Shown here: piece by piece, positions 11,336-24,065 of the stretch
Position numbering within the stretch: the first letter of the stretch is position 1
How the letters are laid out: every line of letters begins with the position of its first letter
Assembly (NCBI GenBank): GCA_051294375.1
Contig: CM119268.1
Span: 13,899,037 to 13,963,036 of the forward strand
Direction: 5' to 3'
DNA length: 64,000 nucleotides
From: Paraspadella gotoi
Lineage: Eukaryota > Chaetognatha
Position numbers and translations under genes: made by a program
The notes under the pieces: generated by a model
What the model was told of the DNA's origin: nothing
What the model saw: only the letters and a program-made list of their open reading frames with translations
Database searches by the model: none

Positions 11336-12464
11336 TAGCCGGGGAGACTCCGCTCATCGTTTATACGTTGATGCTGTCCGGACGGAGACCCGACCGACTT
11401 GCACCTCTTCATCGTACCTTGCATCGACGTTTTGGCGATTTCGACTGAGACAGTTAAAGCATAAATAATAATGAAAATTATATACACATCTGATATTTTA
11501 TAATTTGATATTCCACAAGAGCCCACAAGCGAAAGACGCGACGACAATTGCATTGTCATAAGTGTCCCACGTTTCTGAAAAACAGATTACACAATTGGTA
11601 AACTCAGAGTTAATGACCAGTTGATGATATGGTATGATCGCACGATTTAAATTCTAAATCAACGACATCTATGATTGGGCGAATGATCGGATGTGGAAGA
11701 TGAATTCAGGAGATGAAATCGGTCGATTAAAAATAGTAAGAAGAATCTAAGAAAATACCTTGTGTGGTTGACTTGGTCGGGCTGTCTATTCTCAAAGACA
11801 CCCGAGAGTTGACGAGCGAACGGACTGCGACGAATTCACGGATCATGACAACCTCCCTGAAATGTGGATGATCGTACAGTCGTGTGATGGGGTCGGAGGT
11901 CTCCGTCAGATAAATGGAATTGCAACGAAATGTATGAATGATATAAATGATTGTCGGTGAATAAGCCAAGGAAACGCTCCGATAAAACTCGGAAGCTTAG
12001 AAAACGGCGATGACCGAATGTCGAAAACGCCAGACTGAAAGCGAAGACCGATGAACGGAGGCGACGACGACGGGAAGCAAGCAGCTTTTTTGGGGGTCCA
12101 GCGAACTAGAATATATTCAGGCATCCATCCAATAGACATCCCGCGGAGTTTTTTTCCCCGTCGTCGTTATTTGAATGCGCTCGTCGTCCCGCTCGGTCGG
12201 GCGGTCGGTCGTCGTGTCAACCAATCCGTTTTTCTCCTCAGAAATTTGCCTTGACCGGAGATTTTTTTTTTTCCAATTGTAAAAAACAGAATTTAGTTAA
12301 AAAAAAATGCGGGCGTTGTATAACCCAATATAGAGTAGTGTTAGGTACAATGTAAATAAAACCGTTAAAGAGCCATGCGAAAAGATCGGGTCGCCATTGA
12401 ACTGTGGTTGATAGGATGGTTCACGCCGGACTTTTTGAGCCCCGACTTACGCTATGTCGGAGCT
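11336..12464 (-). repeat. Inverted (fold-back) error-laden copy of 15,515-16,345, ending at a 25-N gap
   Basis: At about 11,336 the copy turns round. Sequence ctcatcgtttatacgttgat is the reverse complement of 16,317-16,336, and it tracks back past gatgaaatcggtcgattaaa (compare 16,085-16,105) to atagcgaaaag-type sequence near 15,590. It runs until a gap of 25 N at 12,465-12,489. A direct copy followed immediately by its reverse complement is the pattern of a long read through an undetected hairpin adapter. Confidence 0.82.
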
Positions 12465-12489
12465 NNNNNNNNNNNNNNNNNNNNNNNNN
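12465..12489. other. 25-N assembly gap
   Basis: Exactly 25 N, the same length as the gaps at 20,525, 21,409, 39,327 and 49,142. It ends the fold-back block. Confidence 0.99.
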
Positions 12490-13757
12490 TTTTTTTCTCC
12501 TTTAGAAAGCAAATTAAAAAGCTGTGGAGAGAATTTAATTGTTTTTCTTCGACTTGTTGAGAATGCCTTTTAAACTTTTTTTTTTTTGGTGGTTTAGTAT
12601 TTTGAAGTGGTTTTTACTCACTTGTCTTTTCACTAATGTCAGCTCGACCCAAAGATTTTCTTTGGCAAATTGAATACTCAGAGAGAAGACGTTATAGTTC
12701 CGTGGCCGACGATAAGCGAAATAACCGCAAAAAAAAAAAAAACAACCAAAGGCTATGAGGACGATGACGACGATACAAACGACGACGAACCGCGACGACT
12801 CCGACGACTCCGACAACGACGACGGCTACGACAACGACGACGGCTACGACAGAGTAAATCACCCTCGGAAGATTTACCCCCAAAAACCGAGGGAAAAATT
12901 TACGAGTTTTGGTGGGCGAAAGAGGAAATATCTTTGGAGTACGAGCAAAAAGCCTAACGCTCCCTCAAATAGGATTTTCCGCGCGTACGAAACATAAAGT
13001 CTGAAAGAGACGCCTTTCCGGTTCCTCGGAACGGGAGGCTGACGTTATCTCCGACGTTATCCACGGATGACGTTATCGTTGATCATGTGACCGTCATTAC
13101 CGCGGATAAATAAAAGGAATTGCGATAACGCAACTAGATTTATATGTTATCCGATTATCCAGCGATTAAAAGATTAAGTTATCTCTTTTTGAGATAAAGA
13201 ATCGAATTGAATAATTAAATTCGCATTAAGTCCTCGACTTGAAGACCGAGTTCTTTTGTTGAAAAAATCGTGTGTGATGTCAGTATCTGACTAAATTCAA
13301 TATGTCCAGATTGGGTAAATCTAAGCTGGAATATATTTAAAATATTGTTTTTTACTTTAATATAACAAAAAAAAACTGAAAAGGATTGTCAAATCATTCT
13401 CTGACATAGTTAACAAATTGAGAACTGACAAATTTAATTTTGACTAGATTATTAAAGATTCTATTTCGCAATAAACAAAAAACTCATCTTGCCTCATGAC
13501 CCAAAGGCCAGTCGGCCCTTACTATAAATTAGTTAACCCTTTTTTTTTATATGGGGTGGGGAAGGAGGAAGGGGCTCGTCAGTTTTCCTTTTCTTACTCT
13601 TTATTAAGACACTTCATTTCTTTCTTTTTTCTTCTTTCTTTTTTTTCTCCCTCGAGAATTTGTGCTTCCGTCAGCCAAAAGTTTTGGTCTCCGATTCTTT
13701 CCGAATCCTCTAGATTTACAGACTCGACCCATACCTGTTGCCAACGCGCGGTTTTCT
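12490..13757. other. Unique intergenic sequence, no gene seen
   Basis: AT-rich sequence with an (ACG)-rich patch near 12,765-12,850. A cluster of gacgttatc words lies at about 13,030-13,075 with tgatcatgtgac beside it. No exon is supportable. Confidence 0.55.
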
Positions 13758-13793
<36 letters not shown>

Positions 13794-15730
13794 AGAGAGA
13801 GGAGAAAGAGAGAGAGAGAGAGAGACGAGAGAGAGAGAGAGAAAAAGAGAGAGAAGAGAGAGAGCTCATGGGCGAAGAGTGAAAGTCCGGGTGGGATATT
13901 GGCCAATGGTGTATTGGGCAATGGCCAAGTCGAGGGTTGGCGTGGAGGGAATTGGCGTCTGGAGTCACAACTGTAGCGGCAGACTGTTGACGTAGGTCCC
14001 CCGCTCGGTTCGAATGGTAAACGCCGCCGTCCGACCAGAAATGAAACCTCAGTACGAATGAACGGCAAGAGTAATAATCGCCGACCAGGAAAAATTTCCA
14101 CTCGTTATGTCGTGCGCAATTGATGCGTTGCTGAACGAGTTCACTATCTTAGTGTCACATGTCCGATCCCAATTTTTCTGGGCCTCGTCACATTTCATTG
14201 TCGCGCGCCTTTTCCGAGTTATACTGACAAGTTCTTCTATCTTGTCATTACACACTTGCTTTTTTGTTTTTTTGTATTTTTCTGAGGTTCTGTCTTTTTG
14301 TTTTGACCCTAATCCAATCATAATCAAGAGTCAATGCGCCCCATTTCACAATTGGGAATTAAGTTAGTTTTTAGGTTTAAAGATTAGGTTAGAACTTAGA
14401 AACTGGATTAGGTTAAAGATTAGAGATAAAGCTTAGGGTTTGGGATTAGGGTTAGTTTTAGGATTACGGTTATGGGTCTGGTAATAGATCAGGGTTAAAT
14501 GTTAGGAATTAAAGAACAGAATTGGGGCGAGAAAGAGTTATCTCTTTGGAGAGATCAGGTTCTTCAAATATCGTTTCGACATCACGGTCATCGTCGTCAG
14601 TTTCGTCGTCGTCGCCTTCATCGTCGTCGTCGATATGACCTTTGTAACCGATAAATTGTCATTGTCTATCTTTCCTTAGTTACGTTCCATAATCATTTCC
14701 TCGTCACGTTCCTTAATCTCATTCTCCGATTTCTTTTGTCGCCGTCCTTTGTCTCGATATACTTTCCCGTGTTTCTTCGTCACGTTCCCTCGTCACGTTC
14801 CCTCGTCACGTTCCCTCGTCACGTCCCTTCCCTTCCCCCGAGGAGCAAAACGTCGGGAAAGTAAACACGCGACTTTCGACTTCCGGGTTCGACCGGGGGG
14901 GGAGGGCCGGGGACGGAGGAGCGTCCCGAGCGATTCCTAGCGGAGGAAGAAGAGCGAGACGCGGAGGAAGAGGAGAGGGAAAGTGCAAAGGGGAAAACGG
15001 AGCCGGAAATTCTAGACGAAAGTCCAGAAAAAAAAAAAGGAAGAAAGGGAATAAAAGAATTGGGGAAAAAAGGAAAGGTTAGGGGGAAAAAAAAGGAGGG
15101 AAGAAAAGATAGAAGACATATTTCTTCGTCTCATTTATTATTTCAAAGGCGGAGAGAAAAAGGAAAAGGGAAAAATCGAAGCGAAGCGTGATGACGTTAA
15201 AGTTATGAGGGAGAGAGAGAAGGAGAGAGAGAGGGAGGGAGAGTGAGTAAGCGATGAGACTGAGGGGGCATTGGCCGTTGGCGACGGCTCTATCCGTCCG
15301 ATTCGAATTTAAAAAATGACCGACATGAGAAACAAAATAATCTTTCTAAATTTGTCATTCCTGGATGTAATTTAGCGGGATGAATTCACGTGACAAATTC
15401 ATATTTCCCTCTTTCATATAAGTATGAACGTATAAAACTCTTGAGACGTGTTAATGTAACCCAATACAACTAATCTATTGTTTAACGACTTTAAGATAGA
15501 GAAGAATTATCGTCCGTGACAAAGCGTAAGCTCAAAAGTCCGTGAACCATCAATCACCAAGTTAATGGCGACCGATACTTTTCGCTATTATACTCTTATA
15601 CGTTTATTTTACATTTACTAAACAACTCGTATGGATTATACAACCGGCCCGATTTTTTAACTAATTCGGTTTTTTAAAATTGGAAAAAAAAAATCTTCGG
15701 TCGGAAATTTCTGAGGAGAAAAACAATTGT

Positions 15731-15767
<37 letters not shown>

Positions 15768-16345
15768 ATTCAAAACGACGACGGCGAAAAACTCCGTTAT
15801 TTATGGATCCTATTATTTCCTTGTCGCTGGAACCCAAAGTCTGCTTCGTCGTCGTCGTCATCGTCTTCGCTTTCGTCGTCGACATCGTCATCGCCGTTTT
15901 CTCTAAAGCTTCCGAGTATTTAATCGAGCGTTTCATCCTTGGCTATCACGACAATCATCATCATCATCATCATCATCACATTCACGGGGAGATTGTCATG
16001 TTCTACGTCGTCGTCGTCGTCGTCGTCGTATTCGTGTTAGAGAATGACGTCATCACAAGATTTTCTTAGAATTCTTCTTACTATTTAATCGACCGATTCA
16101 TCTCTGAAGTTCATCACTATCATCATCGGCACAATCATAGCTTTATCATCATCATCATCATCATCAACGTCATTAACGTTTCTGTCATAATCTGTTTTCA
16201 ACGTTTCCTCTCATGCTGCTCTTCCCTTTCATCTTTGGCTTTGATCATAATAATCATTGATATTTTCATTATCCTCTTCGTCGTCGTCGTCGTCGTCGTC
16301 GTCGTCTCCGTCAGAATCAACGTATAAACGATGAGCGGAAGTTTC
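13758..16345. repeat. Cleaner copy of the 8.2-12.5 kb block, intergenic
   Basis: This is the reference copy for the block above. It holds a GA tract (13,758-13,865), a 13-bp repeat of tcgtcacgttccc in about four copies (14,778-14,828) and several (TCG)n/(ATC)n trinucleotide tracts between 15,730 and 16,310. I see no coding exon; open frames through the trinucleotide repeats are compositional. Confidence 0.7.
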
Positions 16346-16422
16346 CCCGGCGCCATAAACCATTAAAAGAAAAAAGAGACGCGATTCGAAAATCGTCATC
16401 AAACAAACGTTTCCTTTCTCCT

Positions 16423-16473
16423 CATTCTCTCTCTCTCTCTCTGCTTCTCGTCCTCCATCTCTCGCTCTAGTGA

Positions 16474-16528
<55 letters not shown>

Positions 16529-16545
16529 TCTCTCTTTCTCTCTCG
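16423..16545. repeat. (CT)n microsatellite
   Basis: Interrupted CT tract. Confidence 0.95.
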
Positions 16546-17388
16546 TCTTCTTCCTTGATATGACGTTCACATATCACTATCATGGTGTTCAAAGAAGGAA
16601 AGCCAGTGGCCACGCTAATGAATGTGTATTGTGGTTGTATTCGTTATTCCAAATTTAACCAATTCCTGCCAGCTATTCTAATAAAATAAAAGATTAAATT
16701 TGACAAACTTCATTTTGATGAAATTCTTCAGAGAAAGTGCATCGATTTCGCGTCGCGCTTTGACCTCTCACGCGCGTTTCCACCGACGTGGCTTTCGTAG
16801 GTTGATATTTCTGAAAGGCCATTCCTAGAAAAAACGAACATACATAATAAGTAGATACCGTTATAAACGGAACGAAAGAGAAAAATCTAGAAAAGGCTAA
16901 AAAGTATTACATCATAATTCCTTTAATAAAAAAAAACTTTGGTTGTATCAATTTCATAAAATTCAGCTCCTTGTATTTTAATTCTGGGCGGAATACAATA
17001 TAGTATTCCCCGATCTAATACTTAAGGGAGTGGTCTTTTCATACAATAAAAACATTATTTGAAACATTATACCACATCATTGATAGGAAAGCCAGGTACT
17101 CAGAGAGTGAATAAACGAGTCTTGATTGAAAGCTTGCAGGGACCTGCTACGTCATTATCTTATAAGAGTAATGGAGGCCTTAAACCACCAAAGCCTGTCC
17201 AAAGTCAGGGGCAAGATAGCTTATTTATTAAATTAATGGATAATTTTTGTATTGGTTGTACCAATTTCATAAAAAATATCAGTTGACTTTTAAAAGATAT
17301 TTACTATCTAGATTTAATTGATTACACAAAACCGAAATTTCTTTTAGACACTCAGACATTCAAGTATTCATTCATGCTTTTTTATTCA

Positions 17389-17464
17389 TTTACTCACTCA
17401 TTCATTTATTCATTGATTATCATTTTCATTCATTCATTCATTCATTCATTCATTCATTCATTCG
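17389..17464. repeat. (ATTC)n microsatellite
   Basis: Tetranucleotide tract with interruptions in its first half. Confidence 0.95.
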
Positions 17465-17591
17465 ACCATTTCTTTTCTCATTCATTCCAATTTCACGTCG
17501 TGAATAAAAGCGAATCAACCTGCGAGCGTCGAGGCGCCGAGTTAAACGACCGAGAGATGGAGTCCTCCATCTGAGACAATTGAGATTTGCC

Positions 17592-17631
<40 letters not shown>

Positions 17632-17833
17632 CGTTTTCTCCTATCTCGTTTTTTTCTACCGATGATTCACTCACGACTTTTCACGTGATTTTCACTTCGC
17701 TTATTCACGCTAGATTTCTCGCCTTTATTTCACTGCCCACATCTTTTTAGTCTTGATTTTTATATTATTCATACTTCAGATATATTGATTTCATCTGACT
17801 AAATTTCATGTCCATACCCTGATAAATTTGAAT

Positions 17834-17835
17834 AA

Positions 17836-17870
<35 letters not shown>

Positions 17871-17874
17871 CAAA

Positions 17875-17942
<68 letters not shown>

Positions 17943-18060
17943 AAAATTAAATTAAATTAAAATAAAAAGATGTCGCTACCCTCTCCTTCCCTTTTATACT
18001 GACTCTGTCCCCAAACAAATAAACAAACAAACAAATAAATAAATAAATAAAGAAATAAAG
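17834..18060. repeat. (AAAT)n microsatellite, two segments
   Basis: A long AAAT tract at 17,834-17,941 and a shorter imperfect one at 18,016-18,060. Confidence 0.96.
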
Positions 18061-18070
18061 AAATTTTAAA

Positions 18071-18158
18071 AAAATAAAATAAAATAAAATAAAATAAAAT
18101 AAAATAAAATAAAATAAAATAAAATAAAATAAAATAAAATAAAATAAAATAAAATAAA
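18071..18158. repeat. (AAAAT)n microsatellite
   Basis: Pentanucleotide tract of about 17 copies. Confidence 0.97.
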
Positions 18159-20151
18159 TCTAAATCTAAATCTAACACTCTTATCCCAAAACTGCTTGCC
18201 CGTTCCTCCCCTACAACTTTTTCTTCTTTTTTTTTTTCTGCCCGACGCGCCAACGATTCCTTTGACCGACACCGGCGACGCCTTCGCGAATGTCCTCCAC
18301 GCTCTCGCCGACATTAGCCGACAGCGACGATAACGAGGGTCGTCACGTCCATCGTTGCCATGACGACCGTCGCGCGCGAGATCATCGCTTCTGTCGTCAC
18401 GGTCGCCATGTTGGTCGTCGCGTCCATCGGAGATCGCAATTAGCGTCCGTTTGTCTTCGGTTGGGAGGCGTCGTCGGAAAAGTAGTCGTCGTCGTCGTCG
18501 CTGTTGTGAATTGGTTAAGATTTTTTTGGGCAAATATTTAATAATAAATACGGACGTTTTTTTTTTGCAATGTTTTAATTATCAATTCGACTATTTTAGA
18601 CAATCGTGTAAGGAATTATTGAGGGCTCGAACCTTTGATCTCTAGTCATCGTGGTTGCGGAGAGTGAGAGTTTAATGAGGTCGGACGAAGAAGATCGGAC
18701 GAAGGAGAAGGGAGGCGAGAGGAAAGAAACGGGGTAATGAGAGGAGAAAATATGAAAGGTTGGCGCTCGATGGGGGACCAGATGGAAGAGAAGGCAAAAT
18801 GTCATCATTGCANNNNNNNNNNNNNNNNNNNNNNNNNNNNNNNNNNNNNNNNNNNNNNNNNNNNNNNNNNNNNNNNNNNNNNNNNNNNNNNNNNNNNNNN
18901 NNNNNNNNNNNNNNNNNNNNNNNNNNNNNNNNNNNNNNNNNNNNNNNNNNNNNNNNNNNNNNNNNNNNNNNNNNNNNNNNNNNNNNNNNNNNNNNNNNNN
19001 NNNNNNNNNNNNNNNNNNNNNNNNNNNNNNNNNNNNNNNNNNNNNNNNNNNNNNNGTTTGGGGAAAGGAAAAACTCGAAAAACAAGGGAGAAACGGAAAG
19101 ACGACGCGTCAGCCGCTTCAGACGCAGCGGCACGACGCGGGAATGCCTCATTCGTCATGCGGAGGAAGGGGGGGCGGAAAGTTTATTGCCCCGTNNNNNN
19201 NNNNNNNNNNNNNNNNNNNNNNNNNNNNNNNNNNNNNNNNNNNNNNNNNNNNNNNNNNNNNNNNNNNNNNNNNNNNNNNNNNNNNNNNNNNNNNNNNNNN
19301 NNNNNNNNNNNNNNNNNNNNNNNNNNNNNNNNNNNNNNNNNNNNNNNNNNNNNNNNNNNNNNNNNNNNNNNNNNNNNNNNNNNNNNNNTAAACTCTACCG
19401 CCAGCAAATCTCGAGACCTTCGGAACAGTGAGTTTTTTCTGGCGAAAGCTTCGTCTGTAGTTTCGGTTATAGCGTCTCCGAATTTGGCCCGAGTTTCTCT
19501 CCCGCTCTTCTTTTTATGTCTCGCGCGCCATCTTCGGTTCGTGTTCGTCAGATATTTTTTCAGCACATGCGTCTTTCGATGGACTTTATAAAAGGTTTTT
19601 GGTCGTTCTGACGTTTTTAGTTTTGAGCGTGAAAATTTTTTTTTAATTATGTTAAAATGCCAAGTCGACAATGAAAATAAATAAAAAATTAAATACAGTT
19701 AATGACAATTGATTTAAATGAAGGGCAAGGACAACTCCTGCTTCTCCTTTAAAAATATCTTCATATTATTTGTCTCCTTTTCTTTTTATTTTTTCTTCCT
19801 TTTTCTTCTACTTTTATTGCCCCCTTCTCTCCTTCTCTTTTGTTCTTCTCTTTCCTCCTCTCCTCCACCCCCCTCTCTCCCCCGTTGCCAGATGGCGTCG
19901 CCCCCGCCGCCTCAAATAAAAAAGAGAAAATTCGAGTTGAAGGAAAAATAATAAGAGAAAGAAAAAAAAAGAATAAAAAGGAAAAAAGAAAGGAAAAAAA
20001 TGGAAAGAGAAAAAAAAAATCTGAAAGATAGAAAAGGATTAAAATTGACGGAATAGAAAAAAAAGGCTAAAAGCGAAGACGATAAATGATTTGTTTTTGT
20101 TTTCTTTGTTTTCACTCGTTAATTCAAATTACTAGGCGAATTGGAAATGAA

Positions 20152-20289
20152 TTAATGGATGAATGAAAGAATGAATGAATGAATGAATGAATGAATGAAT
20201 GAATGAATGAATGAATGAATGAATGAATTAATGAATGAATGAATGAATGAATGAATGAATGAATGAATGAATGAATGAATAAAGAAACA

Positions 20290-20365
<76 letters not shown>

Positions 20366-20366
20366 A
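20152..20366. repeat. (GAAT)n then (AAAG)n compound microsatellite
   Basis: GAAT repeats to 20,279 switch to AAAG repeats up to 20,366. Confidence 0.97.
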
Positions 20367-21234
20367 CAAGTAACACAACAGCGAATGAAGCAGAGACGAT
20401 AGTGACAGAGAGACAGGCCGAGAGAAAGATTATTCGCTTTTCCTCACGAAAAAAGAATCCATTAGAAAATCAGCGACGGAACCCGCTTATCAGAATCCGT
20501 GTTACGTCGCTCACTCACGGGACGNNNNNNNNNNNNNNNNNNNNNNNNNCGGAACGCTATGCGCCTTCCGTGAACTCATCACCTGAAGTCGTGACACAAA
20601 GTGAGACTTGAGATCGGCACGCCTCGCCTCCTGTCGTGCTAAAGTAATATGGTCAGAGAACACCAGAGGGGTTGAGGGATGTGGGAGTTGGTGAGCTTGG
20701 AGAGGTTTGGCGTGAGGTTGAGTGGGAGGTGCAGCGAGAGGCCGTGATTAGATTTAAGATTAAAACAGCGAAAAATAGTATTTGGTATTTAATGAAATGT
20801 TTATGTGGTTTTTCGGCCTGAAATGGTCACACTCTCAGAGAGTACAGCACATGTAGTCAGATAGCGAAAACGGAAATGGACTTTCGCAAATGGCTTAAGG
20901 GGTGAACACTGAACACTGAACACTGAACAGGGTTAGACAGTGTTGGACGCCGTGGACGGATGTCAGAATGAATGATGACATTTTAGTGACACCGTGAATA
21001 AATGGACGACGAACGAGGGCACGAGAAACGCGTTGTCCGTCTGTCCGATGCGACCGACAAAAGGAAAAAAAGAAAAACCAAAGCGAGATTGATTGACGAA
21101 TTAAAAAATATCGGGAAGGAATAAGATAATTAAAAGTAGACATTCATTAGCTACGACTATAATATAATATATATATAATTATTGTTGAAAGGTCCAAAAT
21201 CGAATTCCATGACGTTTTTCTTCTTTTCTTCTCA

Positions 21235-24065
21235 AAAGGTTTGGGGCATTTATTCCAACGAGGACTACTCACTATTCAGGAGGCGGGGCCCGCGTTTGTC
21301 CAAAGACGATCGGCGTCTCTTCCGATGGACTTCTTGACTGGAAAAACACTCATGACTGTGATGACGACGACAACGACGATGACTAAGACGTCGACGACGA
21401 CGACGACGNNNNNNNNNNNNNNNNNNNNNNNNNCACGACGACGAACGACGAAGTCACGCAGACAAATGATGGAGAGAGCTGTCAACCATGGAAACCGATT
21501 GATTTCGGCGAAACACGGATCCCGAGCAAGAGACAAATGTCATGAGTGAACCGATTCAATTGTTCTGCGACTCCTTCACGACTTTTGGCCAAAAGAACAA
21601 GAGAGCATAGACAGCGGTCTTTTCTTGTGTAGATAATCCTTCACGCCATTTGGCAGTGCCATAACAAATTAAGACAACACCATAACGACTTACGTATTAA
21701 AAATAAAATTACAGCAACAAACGCCTTTTGTTAATGTGTTATCCAATATTTCTTGCACATCTATATAATCCAGCCAAGCAGATGAGCTCGCTAAAAGTGA
21801 CGCAGATACGTGGCGCCATATATGGCGCAAGATGCGCCACCGGTTTCCAAATACCTCTCTCAAGCTTCGTGGGAAAAAATACATTCGTGTCCCGTTAAAA
21901 TATTTTCTAGAGCGATTGACCCGCAACCCGAAAAAAACCTAAAGCGGAGAAAATGTTTTTGGTTCTATAAAAGTTCATTTTACGACTCGGCCTTCTACTT
22001 CCTTTCTCCTTCCTTCTCCATTTCTTCTCCTTCTCCTTCCTTGCCTCATCTCTCCTTTCTTTCCTCCTTCCTTCTCTCCCCTCTCTTCTACCTTCTCCTC
22101 TCCTCCTTCCTTCTCCTTATCACTTCCTTCTTCCTTCTCCTTCCTTCTCCTGTCTCCTATCTTCCTTCTTTCTCCTATCTCCTTTGCTTTCTCTTCTCCT
22201 TCTCCTTCTCTTCTCCTCTCTCCTCTTCCTTCCTCCTTCTTTCTCCTTTCTTCTTCCTTCTCCTTCTTTCTCTTCCTTCTCCCTCCTTCTCCTTCCTTTC
22301 TTTCCTTCCTCTCTGTCCTTCCTTCCTCCTTCGTCCTTCTATCTCCTCTCTCTCCGTTCTCCTTCCTGTCTCCTTCTCCTTCTTTCTCCTTCTCCTTCTT
22401 CCTTCTTTCTCTTCCTTCTCCCTCTTCTCCCTTCCTTCTTCTTCCTCTTCTCTTCCTTCTCCTTCCTTCTCCTTCCTCTCCTTTCTCCTTCTCCTCCTTA
22501 CCTTCTCCTTCTTTCTCAGTTCTTCTCCCTTCCTGTCTCCTTTCCTTTCTCCTTCTCCTTCACAGCTTCCTTCTCCTGTCTTCTTTCCCTTTCCTTTCCT
22601 CTCTCCTCTCTCCTTCTCCTGTCTTTCTCCTTCTTCCATTCTCCTTCTCCTCGCCTTCTCTTCCTTCTCTTCCTTCCGTCGCCGCACCCTAATCTTTCAT
22701 CGAGCGGTCTGGACAATAGCGCTTTTTATGCTAAACCTTAGCATTACGGTCGGGATTCGAAGCATTCAAAAATGCAAATATGAGATTCTAACCGAAATCC
22801 ACGATGTTGCGCCAAGCCGACGCCCATTTTATCCTTTTGACAGTATGGAAGGAGGCGAGGGTATGATAGTGTGCGATGAGGAGGAGTAAGATGACCAGAG
22901 AGGAGACGATGAGAGGAGAGAGAGAGAGAGATGAGAGGAGACGAGGAGACAGAGGAGAGAGAGGAGAGAGAGAGAGATGAGAGCAGAGAGAGAGAGTTTA
23001 AATATTGTCATTCTTGGAAATACCTAAACGCTAAATTTACCGCGGTGAGTTTCCATTTCAGTTTTAATTCCTTAGCTCGTGATGTGGTAAGTATAGGGAA
23101 ACTGAACTGTGATCAAAAAAAAAGTACTTTAAGCAAAATGAACGGATTTCGCTTATTCGTACTGTATATTTATTAGTTTTCTCGTATGTAAAAAATAACA
23201 GCATTCTACAATGAGCTTCATGGCAAGAAACTGTATACAAAAAAAATAACGAGTTTGTTTATCGAGTCATCGCGACCTGCTGATCCGGATTCACCGAGAA
23301 TTGTGATTGTAACGACGACGAAAAAGAAAAAAAAATAATGCAAAGGTGAGACGGATAATAAAGAAGAAAATTAGATTGAGGCATATCCGACGTGAGGAAA
23401 AAGACAACCACATTTCAATGGATTCATTGATGACGCAGACTTAGTTTTATTAATTAATCTTTTCTCTAGTATTTAAAAGTAAAATCGTTTTAGATTTCGC
23501 AATAACGATATAAGGATCGATTCGACTGTTGATTGAATGATTGGTTTGGTTTCGATTGAATCCGATGATTCGATTTTTAAAAAAAAGACTTCTATATATT
23601 TATTATGATGGATGATTCGGCCAGCATCTAATCAGATTGAATCCTTTCCCTTCTTATTTATTTATTGAAGAATTTTAATTATTTGCCTTAAAATTGATTG
23701 ATTTGATTTGATTTTTGATTTGATTTGATGTTGATTGATTTTATTGATTGTTTTGATTGATTGATTTGATTTATTTGATTTCGATTTGATTTTGATCGAT
23801 CAAAGCGACAAATGGTCCTCCGATAACAGTAAGAACTTCTTCTTCTTTCCTCTTCGCCCTCCTTCCTTCCCCGATCGGCCGCCGTGTAGACGAAACGACG
23901 AGCGACGACGTACGACCGCCGTAGAGTCGCCGATTCCCGTCCGGCTTCGCCAGCCGCCTGTCGCTCGGCTGTTAGGCCACTCGTGCGGCGCACCCCAGCG
24001 TTACCCGGCCAGCCGAATAGGCGTAATCGACGCCGTAGGGCGAGGCGGGAAGGGATTGATTTCGG
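21235..24065 (-). repeat. Error-laden inverted copy of 36,895-39,315
   Basis: Reverse complement of the 36.9-39.3 kb segment with frequent small insertions. It shares ccaacgaggactactcacta (21,256 against 39,295), the CTTCCTT polypyrimidine tract (21,985-22,685), the cgcaccctaat junction, the (TTGATT)n tract and a GC-rich candidate exon (23,870-24,060). A 25-N gap lies inside at 21,409-21,433. Confidence 0.85.
21985..22685. repeat. Long polypyrimidine CTTCCTT tract
   Basis: This is the reverse complement of the GAAGGA tract at 38,098-38,632, lengthened by insertions. The long Ser/Leu/Phe-rich open frames across it are only composition. Confidence 0.95.

Larger units (their letters stand above)
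16346..21234. other. Intergenic microsatellite belt with two large N gaps
   Basis: No gene is supportable. Tracts in order: (CT)n, (ATTC)n, (AAAT)n, (AAAAT)n, (GAAT)n and (AAAG)n. N gaps lie at 18,813-19,055, 19,195-19,388 and 20,525-20,549. A 75-codon open frame at 17,059-17,286 (+) looks protein-like but matches no family I know, and it has no exon signals. A roughly 25-bp sequence, ttggttgta(t/c)caatttcata, occurs at 16,941 and again at 17,254. Confidence 0.5.

Noticed and set aside
8190-12464. Genuine large transposon with inverted arms
   Set aside because: The copies differ by read-error-like insertions throughout, there are no target-site duplications or encoded proteins, and the block ends at a standard-size gap.
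18672-19671. Long open frames across 18.7-19.7 kb on both strands
   Set aside because: Most of their length is unknown N bases, and the known ends are unrelated to any family I know.
21810-22889. 359-codon open frame rich in Ser, Phe and Leu
   Set aside because: It crosses a polypyrimidine repeat in which all frames lack stops, inside a noisy duplicated block.
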